NCBI RefSeq assembly: GCF_004217215.1
Contig: NZ_SHKP01000006.1
Location: forward strand, 248,001 to 312,000
DNA from: Rivibacter subsaxonicus
GTDB taxonomy: Bacteria > Pseudomonadota > Gammaproteobacteria > Burkholderiales > Burkholderiaceae_C
Length of the DNA: 64,000 nucleotides
Direction: 5' to 3'
How positions within the stretch are numbered: position 1 is the first letter of the stretch; each line of letters starts with the position of its first letter. The notes under the pieces are model-generated. The model was not told where the DNA came from and did not search any database. It worked only from the letters and a program-made list of their open reading frames with translations. A program made the translations under genes and the position numbers. This document shows, one piece after another, positions 28,815-36,853 of this stretch.

Positions 28815-29084
28815 TCAGTACTTGATGTCCCGCTTTTCCTGTCGACCGTCTTGCTTGGTCTCGCGCTTGTCCTGGCGGCACTCGGGGTTGCTCTTCTGGT
28901 TCTCCTGCCGGCAGTCGACCTTGGTCGAGCGCGCGTCCTTCTTGGCCTCCTGATTCGCGTCCCTGCCCTGCTGACGCTGCTTCGACTGCTCGGTTGCCAG
29001 AGCAGCGCCCGACAGGGCAAAAAAAGCGGTCGCGGCCAGCAGGCCGACGGCCCGACCCCAAGATCCGTTTCTCGAAGCACTCAT
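28815..29084 (-). CDS. Small secreted, highly charged Lys/Arg/Gln/Glu-rich protein
   Basis: The 89-residue protein has a signal peptide (AVGLLAATAFFALSGAALA) and a mature part made almost only of Gln, Lys, Arg, Asp and Glu with two Cys (VDCRQENQKSNPECRQDKR), likely periplasmic and helical or disordered. Two in-frame ATGs exist; GAGGAG lies one base before the ATG at 29090 but seven before the ATG at 29084, so the latter is chosen. No family is recognised. A role in binding metal or polyanions, or as an envelope-stress protein, is only conceivable. Confidence 0.7.
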   Translation of the reverse strand: MSASRNGSWGRAVGLLAATAFFALSGAALATEQSKQRQQGRDANQEAKKDARSTKVDCRQENQKSNPECRQDKRETKQDGRQEKRDIKY

Positions 29085-29288
29085 TTGCATGCTCCTCTTT
29101 CCGCGGTGGAGATCACCGGCCCAGAAATACTACTACTACCCCCGACCTTCAACCCTCTGGCCAGGTAGGCGTCCCTCTGTCGCTCACTACGTGCTGCACG
29201 ATCGCCACCAGTGCCGCCGTGCTCAGGTCCGGCATCGGCACACCGTTCACCGCCGCGAGTGGCCCCGGCCCTTGCGCGCCATCAGGAC

Positions 29289-30302
29289 TCAGGCGTACTT
29301 CAGCTCGCGCACCTTGCCGCCGAACACCCGGTACGAAAAGATCGTGTAGACCACGATCGCCGGCACGCTGATGGCGGCGCCGATGCCGATCACGATCAGC
29401 GAGGCGGTCGAGCTGGCGGCATCCCACACGGTGAGCTGGTCGATGATCACGTAGGGATAGAGGCTGTAGGCCAGGCCGATGAAGGCCAGCACGAACACCG
29501 CCACCACGATCGCCAGCGGTGCCCAGCAGAAGCGGCCGGTGAGGCCGGTGCGCCGGTGATCGGGCTGGACCAGCAGCCAGCGCAGCCACAGCAGCAACGC
29601 AGCGCTGATGACCGGGATCGGCAGCAGCGCGATCAGCTCCGGCATCGTGAACCAGCGCGCAAACACCGTCGGGCTGGCAAAGGGCGTTGCCAGCGAGATC
29701 AGCGCGATGCCGCCGACCATCGGCCACCAGGCCTGCCGCGCCCAGGCGATGGCCTTGAGTTGCAGCGCGCCTTCGGTCTTGAGGATCAGCCAGGCCGCGC
29801 CCATCAGCACGTAGGCCGCCGGCAGCGTCAGCGCGATCGCGACGGCAAAGGCGGCAAAGCCCCAGCCGGGCGCGAAGCCGGTGATGTAGCGGCCCAGCAT
29901 GTAGCCCTGCGCGAGCGCGGCCAGCATCGAGCCGGCAAAGAAGATGCGGTTCCACAGCGGCTGGTGTTCGTCGCGCGCCTTGACGCGGAAGTCGAAGGCC
30001 ACGCCGCGCAGGATCAGGCCGATCAGCATCAGCGTCGCCGGTAGGTAGAGCGCACCGAGGATGCGGCCGTGCGCGACCGGAAAGGCGATCAGCAGGATGC
30101 CCACGCCGAGCACCAGCCAGGTCTCGTTGGCGTCCCAGAACGGCCCGATCGACGCGACCATGGTGTTCTTCTCTTCGGTGCTGGCGCGCGGCAGCAGCAT
30201 GCCGACGCCGAGGTCGTAGCCGTCGAGCACCACGTAGGCCAGCATCGCCAGGCCCATCACGGCGAGAAAGACCACGGGTAGCACGGTGTCGAGCGTGTTC
30301 AT
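29289..30302 (-). CDS. cioB: Cyanide-insensitive quinol oxidase (bd type) subunit II
   Basis: The 337-residue membrane protein has about eight helices and the subunit II signatures VVLDGYDLGVGMLLP and PFWDANETWLVLGVGILLIAFP. It pairs with subunit I, whose stop codon overlaps its ATG (ATGA at 30302-30299), to form a quinol:O2 oxidoreductase. The ATG is at 30302. A cydX-like small subunit is not visible after its stop at 29289. Confidence 0.95.
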   Translation of the reverse strand: MNTLDTVLPVVFLAVMGLAMLAYVVLDGYDLGVGMLLPRASTEEKNTMVASIGPFWDANETWLVLGVGILLIAFPVAHGRILGALYLPATLMLIGLILRGVAFDFRVKARDEHQPLWNRIFFAGSMLAALAQGYMLGRYITGFAPGWGFAAFAVAIALTLPAAYVLMGAAWLILKTEGALQLKAIAWARQAWWPMVGGIALISLATPFASPTVFARWFTMPELIALLPIPVISAALLLWLRWLLVQPDHRRTGLTGRFCWAPLAIVVAVFVLAFIGLAYSLYPYVIIDQLTVWDAASSTASLIVIGIGAAISVPAIVVYTIFSYRVFGGKVRELKYA

Positions 30303-31690
30303 GACGTGGCCTCCGCGTTGGGCAAGCTTCGCGGCGATACCTCGACCGACGGCTTCGCGGCTTCCTTCGCGTGCTCCGCCATGTAGCGCAGCACCGCGAC
30401 GTAGGCCACGATCAGCGCGGCGTAGAGCGTGAGGTAGAGCGCCAGCGAGAGCGCGATCATCTGGCCTGGCACGGTGGAGGCCACCTCGGCAGTGCGCACC
30501 AGGCCGAAGACGATGAAGGGCTGGCGCCCGATCTCGGTGACGTACCAGCCGGCCAGCGTGGCGAGCCAGCCGGAGAAGGTCATCGCGGCCAGGCCCCAGA
30601 GCACCAGCCGCGGCAGCGCCGCGCCGTTCCAGCCGCGACGGCGCAGCAGCCACAGGCCGGCCCAGCTCGCCGCCAGCATCAGCAGGCCGACGCCGACCAT
30701 GACGCGGAAGGCCCAGAACACCGGCGCCACCGGCGGGTGTGCGCCCTTGAAGTCGTCGAGGCCCTTGAGCTCGCCGTCGGCGCGGTGGGTCAGGATCAGG
30801 GCGGCGCCGTTGGGCACGCCGATCTCGAAGCGGTTCGCGCGCGCCGCCTCGTCGGGCCAGGCAAACAGCAGCAGCGGCGCCCCGCGCTCGGTGTGCCACA
30901 GGCCCTCCATCGCGGCGATCTTCTGCGGCTGGTGCTCGAGCGTGTTGAGGCCGTGCAGGTCGCCGACGAAGATCTGCACCGGGATCAGCAGCGCGCCGAA
31001 TGTCAGCCCCAGGCGCAGCGTCTTGTGGGTGGCGCCGTTGGCGCAGTTGCGCAGCAGTTGCCAGGCCGAGAGCCCGGCCAGCAGAAAGGCCACCGTCAGG
31101 AACGAGGCCAGCAGCATGTGCGCGAAGCGGTAGGGGAACGATGGGTTGAAGATCACCGCGGCCCAGCTCTGCACATGGAACTGGCCGCCCACGACTTCAT
31201 GGCCGGCCGGCGTCTGCATCCAGGAGTTGAGCGCGAGGATCCAGAACGCGCTCATCGTGGTGCCGAAGGCGACCAGGAAGGTCGCCAGCAGGTGCACCCG
31301 CTCCGAGACCCGGCCATGGCCGAAGAGCATCACGCCGAGGAAGGTGGCCTCGAGGAAGAAGGCCGTCATCACCTCGTAGCCGAGCAGCGGGCCGGCGATG
31401 TTGCCCACGCGCTCCATGTAGCCCGGCCAGTTGGTGCCGAACTGGAAGCTCATCGTGATGCCCGAGACCACGCCCATTGCGAAGCTGAGCGCGAAGACCT
31501 TGGTCCAGAAGCGGTAGGCGTCGAGCCAGGCCGATTGCTGGGTGCGCAGCCAGCGCCAGCGCATGAACAGCAGCACCCAGGCCAGTGCGATCGTGATGGT
31601 GGGGAACAGGATGTGGAAGCTGATGTTGGCGGCGAACTGCACGCGCGCGAGCATCAGCGCGGTTTCGGTGGCGGCGGCGCTGACATCCAT
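30299..31690 (-). CDS. cioA: Cyanide-insensitive quinol oxidase (bd type) subunit I
   Basis: The 463-residue protein holds the haem and quinol sites. The N-terminal RVQFAANISFHILFPTITIALAW contains the haem b595 His, and GWYVTEIGRQPF is a subunit I hallmark. The length and the short loop after QIFVGDLHGLNTLEHQPQK are those of the short-Q-loop CIO branch rather than of E. coli CydA. The enzyme gives respiration at low oxygen or in the presence of cyanide, sulfide or NO. A GbsR/MarR-like regulator is encoded 24 bases upstream on the same strand. Confidence 0.95.
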   Translation of the reverse strand: MDVSAAATETALMLARVQFAANISFHILFPTITIALAWVLLFMRWRWLRTQQSAWLDAYRFWTKVFALSFAMGVVSGITMSFQFGTNWPGYMERVGNIAGPLLGYEVMTAFFLEATFLGVMLFGHGRVSERVHLLATFLVAFGTTMSAFWILALNSWMQTPAGHEVVGGQFHVQSWAAVIFNPSFPYRFAHMLLASFLTVAFLLAGLSAWQLLRNCANGATHKTLRLGLTFGALLIPVQIFVGDLHGLNTLEHQPQKIAAMEGLWHTERGAPLLLFAWPDEAARANRFEIGVPNGAALILTHRADGELKGLDDFKGAHPPVAPVFWAFRVMVGVGLLMLAASWAGLWLLRRRGWNGAALPRLVLWGLAAMTFSGWLATLAGWYVTEIGRQPFIVFGLVRTAEVASTVPGQMIALSLALYLTLYAALIVAYVAVLRYMAEHAKEAAKPSVEVSPRSLPNAEATS

Positions 31691-31714
31691 GCGGCGGGAC
31701 CTCGATGTTGAGAA

Positions 31715-32290
31715 TCAGCGGGAGGTGCTGGCGGACCGCGGGCCGGCGCCCGCCGGCTTGAGCCGGCTGCCGAGCTCGAGCACCTTCTGCACCTTGGCGC
31801 CCATCTTCATCAGGCGCGCCAGCGTCTTGGCGTCCAGGCGCTGGACGTCGTCGAACCAGGTGCTGCTGAGCTCGATGAACTCGTGCATCGCGCGCATGCG
31901 CTCCTGCGCGTGGCGCTCGTCGTCGTTGCCGGGGCTGGCCAGCAGCGCCTCGCGCAGCATGCTCAGCGTGGGCTCGATCTCGCGCCGGCGGCGCTCCTCG
32001 GCCAGGGTGCGAAAGATCTCCCACACGTCGGCCGGCGCCTCGAAGTACTCGCGCCGGTCGCCGGCCAGGTGCTTGAGCCGCACCAGGCGCCAGGCCTGCA
32101 GCTCCTTGAGCCCCATGCTCACGTTGGAGCGCGAGAAGGCCAGCGACTCGGCGATCTCGTCGGCGTTGATCGGCCGCGGCGAGACGAAGATCAGCGCGTA
32201 GATCTGGCCGACCGTGCGGTTGATGCCCCAGCGGCTGCCCATCTCGCCAAAGTGCGAGACGAAGTGCTGGACCAGGGGTGGCAGAGACAT
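31715..32290 (-). CDS. GbsR/MarR-family transcriptional regulator of the cio operon
   Basis: The 191-residue protein has a winged helix near residues 20-80 (GINRTVGQIYALIFVSPRPINADEIAESLAFSRSN is its core; key part ADEIAESLAFSRSNVSMGLKEL) and a long helical C-terminal dimerisation part. It lies immediately upstream of cioA on the same strand, and a perfect palindrome (32315-32334) lies 25 bases before its start. Autoregulation and control of cioAB are therefore likely. The signal sensed is unknown. Confidence 0.88.
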   Translation of the reverse strand: MSLPPLVQHFVSHFGEMGSRWGINRTVGQIYALIFVSPRPINADEIAESLAFSRSNVSMGLKELQAWRLVRLKHLAGDRREYFEAPADVWEIFRTLAEERRRREIEPTLSMLREALLASPGNDDERHAQERMRAMHEFIELSSTWFDDVQRLDAKTLARLMKMGAKVQKVLELGSRLKPAGAGPRSASTSR

Positions 32291-32314
32291 GAGGCTTCCG
32301 AGTGGAGGCCTGTA

Positions 32315-32334
32315 TTTTCAGTAATTCCTGAAAA
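32315..32334. promoter_or_regulatory. Operator-like palindrome TTTTCAG-N6-CTGAAAA upstream of the cio regulator
   Basis: Perfect 7-base arms, TTTTCAG (32315-32321) and CTGAAAA (32328-32334), surround TAATTC. This AT-rich element is striking in DNA of about 70% GC. Its position before the regulator-cioA-cioB run, and the symmetry expected for a winged-helix dimer, make it the probable binding site of the GbsR-like protein. Confidence 0.72.
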
Positions 32335-32356
32335 CTCGCGATGCCGTGGTGCTAGA

Positions 32357-32487
32357 GATCGACTGCCGTGCAGGGGCAATGGCGGTGGGCCTGCTCCGCA
32401 GAACCGGGTCTGCGTAGTGCGAACAGGCCCTGGGCGCGGCGCACGCTGGCTAGCAGCGTGCCAGCCAGCGCCAACAGCGCGCCGAGA
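32357..32487 (-). pseudogene. Remnant of a LysE gene 3' end plus downstream flank
   Basis: The block closely matches 33505-33625, the last codons of the LysE-family gene and the sequence beyond its stop. In this copy the translated end reads ALAGTLLASVRRA where the intact gene has VLAGTLLATVRRA, and the stop TAG has become CAG. No start or upstream part of the gene remains. It lies between the cio regulator and the anchored repeat protein. Confidence 0.75.
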
Positions 32488-32497
32488 GGTCGAGCGC

Positions 32498-33253
32498 TCA
32501 GCCCTTCTTGCGTCTGACGAAGTACGCAACGAGAGCCGCGAGTGCGATCAATACCGCGACCCACAGCAGCCAGGATGTCGACTGTTGTGGCGGGGCCGAG
32601 GTACTCGGTGCCTCGGGAGTGGCCTGTGCCGGCGCCACCGACGCAGGAGCCGCCGCAACAGGGGCCGCCGAAGGACTCTTGTCCGCAGCGGGCTCCACCT
32701 TGGCTTGGGCGAGCTTCATGTCGACCTCGGTCTCGGTCACGACGGTTGGCGGCTCGTTCGAGATGAACGTAGCAGTGACCACGTCGCCGGGCTCCAGTTT
32801 GCTAATACCGATGACGCGCCCATCCTTGATCATCTCGATACCGCGCTTGTCGAGTTCGCTTTGGGCAAAGCGGCGCCGCACACCGTCGGTTCCCCGGACT
32901 GTCACGGAATGCGAGGTCGTGCTCACCACCGTGGCCTCGCGAACCTCGGAGACGGTGACGGGCGTGATCGTGGTCGTGGTGGTCGTAACGGTCGCCTGGC
33001 CCTTCATTCCCGGCTTCAGTTCCTTTGCGGACATCTGCCGGCCATCGACCTTGAAGCGAAAGGCGTCCGGCACCGTCAGGTCGTGAGTCCCCTTCTGGTC
33101 GCGGAAGATCACCCTGTTGCCATCGACCGCGAGCACTTCGAAGTCGCGCACATCGACTGCCGTTTGCGTCTGCGCGAGCAATCCCCCCGTGGCGAGCAGC
33201 CCTAGACCGAAGGCCATCACGACTGCTCGCAGCAAGCTTGCTTTCGTTCTCAT
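32498..33253 (-). CDS. Exported tail-anchored protein with two related repeats
   Basis: The 251-residue protein has a signal peptide (AVVMAFGLGLLATGGLLA), then two similar units. The first (FEVLAVDGNRVIFRDQKG to AKELKPGMKGQATV) and the second (ATVVSTTSHSVTVRGTDG to ISKLEPGDVVTATF) share a beta-rich pattern. A TTTTTT run separates them. A Pro/Ala linker and a C-terminal helix (WLLWVAVLIALAALVAYFV) with RRKKG follow, so the domain should sit in the periplasm held by a tail helix. No family is recognised. AGAGGAG precedes the ATG. Confidence 0.75.
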   Translation of the reverse strand: MRTKASLLRAVVMAFGLGLLATGGLLAQTQTAVDVRDFEVLAVDGNRVIFRDQKGTHDLTVPDAFRFKVDGRQMSAKELKPGMKGQATVTTTTTTITPVTVSEVREATVVSTTSHSVTVRGTDGVRRRFAQSELDKRGIEMIKDGRVIGISKLEPGDVVTATFISNEPPTVVTETEVDMKLAQAKVEPAADKSPSAAPVAAAPASVAPAQATPEAPSTSAPPQQSTSWLLWVAVLIALAALVAYFVRRKKG

Positions 33254-33567
33254 CTTCGTTCTCCTCTGGTTGGATTTCGATGTTCCAAGCCCGTGCGCGT
33301 TGTCCCGACTTCGAGACCTCGCTCTTGTGGGTCCGGGCATACCCACGGTGAACAGAGAATAGTGGATGGGGGGCCCGAGAAGCTCATGCCGGCTAGGGGC
33401 CCGATGGCGGCGGTCGCGGCAGTGCGGCGCCGTCCCTGCCGCGCCGACGCCGACCATGAACCGAGGGCCCCAGAACAGCGGCCCGAGATGCCGACGCTTC
33501 GAGCGATCGACTGCCGCGCAGGGGCAATGGCGGAGGGCGACCCGGGTCTGCGCAGTGCGAACAGGCC
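33254..33567. other. Non-coding stretch with a possible cydA-like scrap and the LysE-flank repeat
   Basis: No gene is evident. Bases about 33445-33480 resemble cioA at about 30690-30725 (both contain CCGACGCCGACCATGA, then similar sequence to CCCAGAACA). From 33505 the stretch is one copy of the repeat also present at 32357-32487. The region also serves as the promoter side of the tail-anchored protein gene. Confidence 0.45.
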
Positions 33568-34206
33568 CTAGGCGCGGCGCACCGTGGCCAGGAGCGTGCC
33601 GGCCAGCACGAACAGGCTCCCGAAGATGCGGTTCAGCAGGCGGATGTGGTGCGGCTCGCGCAGCGCGCGCAGCACCCGCGCGGCCAGCGCCGTGTAGCAG
33701 CTCATCACCACCAGGTCGGTGAAGCCGAGCGTGGCGGCGATCACCAGGTACTGCGGCGCGAGCGCGCGGCCGAGGTCGAGGAACTGCGGCACCACCGCCA
33801 GCAGGAACACCGTGCCCTTCGGGTTCACCGCGTTGACGCCCCAGCCTCGCAGCACCAGCGAGCGCGCGCTCGGCGCGCCGAGCGCGGCGGCGGCATCGTC
33901 GTCGGCGGCCACCAGCGGCGTGGCCGGCGCACGCCACTGCTTGATGCCGAGCCAGACCAGGTAGGCCACGCCCAGCCACTTGACCAGCGCGAAGGCGGTG
34001 GACGAGGTGGCGATCAGCGCGCCGAGGCCGGCGCCGACCAGCAGCACCTGCGTCCAGATGCCGAGGATCAGGCCGAAGGTCGTGTAGAGCCCGCGCGAGA
34101 AACCATGGTTGAGCCCCGCGCTCATCGCCGCCACCGCGCCGGCGCCGGGCGAGATGCTGATCGCCCAGGAGGCGAGGAAGAAGGTGAGCCAGGTCGAGAG
34201 TTCCAT
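33568..34206 (-). CDS. LysE/RhtB-family exporter
   Basis: The 212-residue inner-membrane protein has about six helices and family motifs: SPGAGAVAAMSAGLNHGFSRG near the N-terminus and NAVNPKGTVFLLAVVPQF centrally. Such proteins export amino acids (Lys, Thr, homoserine lactone or similar). The substrate is undetermined. The ATG at 34206 gives a typical length. Its 3' end is duplicated as a remnant at 32357-32487. Upstream 34207-34475 shows no gene. Confidence 0.9.
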   Translation of the reverse strand: MELSTWLTFFLASWAISISPGAGAVAAMSAGLNHGFSRGLYTTFGLILGIWTQVLLVGAGLGALIATSSTAFALVKWLGVAYLVWLGIKQWRAPATPLVAADDDAAAALGAPSARSLVLRGWGVNAVNPKGTVFLLAVVPQFLDLGRALAPQYLVIAATLGFTDLVVMSCYTALAARVLRALREPHHIRLLNRIFGSLFVLAGTLLATVRRA

Positions 34207-34475
34207 GGTGCGGCGGGGCGGGTACAGCGAAGCGCCGATGGTAGCGGCGGCGTTGTCGGCCGCCGACAGGGAGCGGGAGAGGCGCTGGGTGGCGGATAGC
34301 ATGCGGCAAGAGTCGGGCGGCATACCGAGCGACTTAGTCAGTCTGATCCGCTGCAGGTGACCTTGGAGGCGTGGATGAACCCGGGGTGTCGGACGTGGCC
34401 GAACCGATACCCGCCAGCGGATCGGGCTGAGACTGCCATACCGGCCAATGTCGCCCACTTGACGTTTGACCCAAC

Positions 34476-34826
34476 ATGATCCTGTCCGCGGCCGGCGAAG
34501 TCGATCTTGAGAATGCACGGATCGTGCAGGTCGAGAGGTCGGCTTCACAAGTCTCAATCTACGTTTCCAGCGCTACCGTTGAAGCTCGACCGACTGCGAG
34601 CCTAACGCTGGAACTCCTCGGGGTGACGGCAGAGTCCGCGGTTCTGCACGTTGCCGGAGGCGGCGAGGTCCCGCTTGACGTTGGGTCGTCGTTGCCGCCG
34701 CTCAATCTGGTAGAGGTGTGGAGCGAGCATGACGGAACGCTCGAACTGCAAGGCTATCGCGATCGCGAGCCATGGGTGGTGTGGAGGCTGAGTGCTAAGT
34801 CAATTCGCGCCAAAGCTCAGGTCTAG
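34476..34826 (+). CDS. Small hypothetical protein, lower GC than its surroundings
   Basis: The 116-residue frame has an ATG start and beta-rich composition (ARIVQVERSASQVSIYVSS, LTLELLGVTAESAVLHV). No signal peptide, membrane helix or known motif is seen. Its GC is visibly below the window average, which suggests transfer or weak selection. No good ribosome binding site precedes it. It could be an orphan immunity-like or cargo gene, or a chance frame; I lean towards real. Confidence 0.5.
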   Translation: MILSAAGEVDLENARIVQVERSASQVSIYVSSATVEARPTASLTLELLGVTAESAVLHVAGGGEVPLDVGSSLPPLNLVEVWSEHDGTLELQGYRDREPWVVWRLSAKSIRAKAQV

Positions 34827-34968
34827 CTTGTTGGTCAAGCGGAGGTGCCCCCACGCTAAGCCGCGCCACAGCTCAATCGCCCGCAGCCCCAGCACCAACC
34901 TGCGTGCCAACGCGTGCTTCCGATCCCGTCTGAGTTGAGAATCCGCCCACCCATCAACGGAGGATCCA

Positions 34969-35658
34969 ATGAAGCAATACGGCGCTGAATTCCTTGGAAC
35001 GTTCTGGCTCGTTCTTGGCGGCTGCGGGAGCGCGGTGCTCGCGGCCACGTTCCCGGAGGTGGGCATCGGCCTCGTCGGCGTGTCGCTGGCCTTCGGGCTG
35101 ACCGTTCTCACGATGGCCTTCGCCATCGGCCACATCTCTGGCTGCCACCTCAACCCGGCCGTCTCGATCGGCCTGTGGGCCGGTGGGCGCTTTCCGGCCG
35201 CGCAGCTCGTGCCCTATATCGTGGCCCAGGTGCTGGGCGCGGTGGCGGCGGGGGGCGTGCTGTACCTGATCGCCAGCGGCGCACCGGGCTTCGACGTGTC
35301 CAAGGGCTTTGCCAGCAACGGCTTCGGGGCGCACTCGCCGGGCGGCTACTCGCTGTTCGCGGCGCTGCTCACCGAGGTCGTGATGACCATGTTCTTCCTG
35401 CTGGTGATCCTCGGCGCCACCGACAAGCGGGCACCGGCCGGCTTTGCGCCGATCGCCATCGGCTTGGCGCTGACGCTGATCCACCTCGTCAGCATTCCGG
35501 TCACGAACACCTCGGTCAACCCGGCGCGCAGCACGGGCGTGGCGCTCTACGTCGGCGACTGGGCCGTCGCCCAGCTCTGGCTGTTCTGGCTCGCCCCGAT
35601 CGTGGGCGGCGTGATCGGAGCCTTCGCCTACCGCTTCATCGGCAGCGAGGAGCGTTGA
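34969..35658 (+). CDS. aqpZ: Aquaporin Z
   Basis: The 229-residue protein has six helices and two NPA half-helix motifs, GCHLNPAVS (residues 62-64) and NTSVNPARS. The second is followed by Arg of the selectivity filter, and the Phe, His and Thr positions fit a water-specific channel rather than a glyceroporin. CGGAGG lies before the ATG. It stands alone between the orphan ORF and the GFA protein. Confidence 0.96.
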   Translation: MKQYGAEFLGTFWLVLGGCGSAVLAATFPEVGIGLVGVSLAFGLTVLTMAFAIGHISGCHLNPAVSIGLWAGGRFPAAQLVPYIVAQVLGAVAAGGVLYLIASGAPGFDVSKGFASNGFGAHSPGGYSLFAALLTEVVMTMFFLLVILGATDKRAPAGFAPIAIGLALTLIHLVSIPVTNTSVNPARSTGVALYVGDWAVAQLWLFWLAPIVGGVIGAFAYRFIGSEER

Positions 35659-35710
35659 GACGGGCGGCCCGTCGTGGGCCGCCCCCGACGCCACACCCCC
35701 GGAGCCCCTC

Positions 35711-36220
35711 ATGCATGACGCATCGACCTCCCTCGACGGCGGCTGCACCTGCCGCACCGTGCGCTACCGCCTCGCGAGCGGCCCGCTGTTCGTCAACTGC
35801 TGCCACTGCACCTGGTGCCAGCGCGAGAGCGGCTCGGCCTTCGCGCTCAACGCGATGATCGAGGCCGATCGCGTGCAACTGCTCCAGGGCGAGCCCGAAC
35901 TGGTCGACACGCCCTCGCTCAGCGGCGCCGGCCAGAAGATCGCGCGCTGCCCGATCTGCCGGGTCGCGGTCTGGAGCCACTACGCGGGCGCCGGCGACTC
36001 GGTCTGCTTCGTGCGCGTCGGCACGCTCGACGAGCCGGCACGCTGCCCGCCCGACATCCACATCTTCACGACGACCAAGCAGCCCTGGGTGCTGCTGCCG
36101 CCCGGCACGCCGGCGGTGGCGGAGTACTACAAGGCCTCGGCCCACTGGCCCGCCGCCAGCCTGGAGCGCCGGGCGGCGCTGCAGCAGCGGCTGGCCGCGG
36201 CAGCCGCCGCCAAGCCGTGA
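35711..36220 (+). CDS. GFA-family zinc-binding protein (glutathione-dependent formaldehyde-activating fold)
   Basis: The 169-residue protein has the Cys set of the GFA/Mss4-like fold: CTC near residue 12-14, CCHCTWCQ near residue 30 and RCPICRVAVWSHY near residue 80. The family was named for enzymes speeding glutathione-formaldehyde adduct formation, but most members have no proved activity. GTGA overlap at 36217-36220 couples it to the GNAT. Confidence 0.88.
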   Translation: MHDASTSLDGGCTCRTVRYRLASGPLFVNCCHCTWCQRESGSAFALNAMIEADRVQLLQGEPELVDTPSLSGAGQKIARCPICRVAVWSHYAGAGDSVCFVRVGTLDEPARCPPDIHIFTTTKQPWVLLPPGTPAVAEYYKASAHWPAASLERRAALQQRLAAAAAAKP

Positions 36221-36792
36221 AGCCGGCCGCGTTCAGCGCCGGTGCGTTTCGCGCGGTGGAGCTCGGCCCGGCCGACGAGGCCGCGCTGCAGCGCTTCTTC
36301 GAGGCCAATCCCGGCTACTTCCTGGCGGTGCAGGGCGAGCCGGCGGCGGCCGACGCCGCGCACGAGGAGTTGCACGGTCAGCCGCCGGCCGACTGGCCCT
36401 GGACGCGCCAGTGGCAGTTCGGCTTCGTCGACGCCGGCGGCGAGCTGGTCGCGATGACCGACCTGGTGGTGGACCTTCTGGCTCCGGGCGTCTGGCACAT
36501 CGGCCTGTTCGTCGTGGCCACGCCGCTGCACGGCGGCGGCGCCCCCCGCGCGCTGTACGCCGCGCTCGAGGACTGGATGCGCGCGCAGGGCGCGCAATGG
36601 CTGCGCCTGGGCGTGGTGCTCGGCAACGAGCGCGCCGAGCGCTTCTGGGAGCGCAACGGCTACGCGCAGATGTGCCGGCGCGAGGGCATCGCGATGGGGC
36701 AACGGATCAACACCGTGCGCGTGATGATGAAGCCGCTGGCCGGCGGCACGACCGAGCAATATCTGGCGCTGGTCGAGCGCGACCGGCCGTAG
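36217..36792 (+). CDS. GNAT family N-acetyltransferase with GTG start
   Basis: The 191-residue protein has a GNAT fold: HIGLFVVATPLHGGGAPRALYAALEDWM for the acetyl-CoA motif, and LGVVLGNERAERFWERNGYAQ for motif B. The GTG at 36217 overlaps the GFA stop (GTGA); no ATG precedes the domain, so coupled initiation at GTG is favoured. The substrate is unknown. Confidence 0.83.
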   Translation: MKPAAFSAGAFRAVELGPADEAALQRFFEANPGYFLAVQGEPAAADAAHEELHGQPPADWPWTRQWQFGFVDAGGELVAMTDLVVDLLAPGVWHIGLFVVATPLHGGGAPRALYAALEDWMRAQGAQWLRLGVVLGNERAERFWERNGYAQMCRREGIAMGQRINTVRVMMKPLAGGTTEQYLALVERDRP

Positions 36793-36853
36793 GCACGAAG
36801 GCCGCCTCGGGTAGCATCGCCCGGCTCCCGAATCGCGATTCCCAAGGCCGCCC

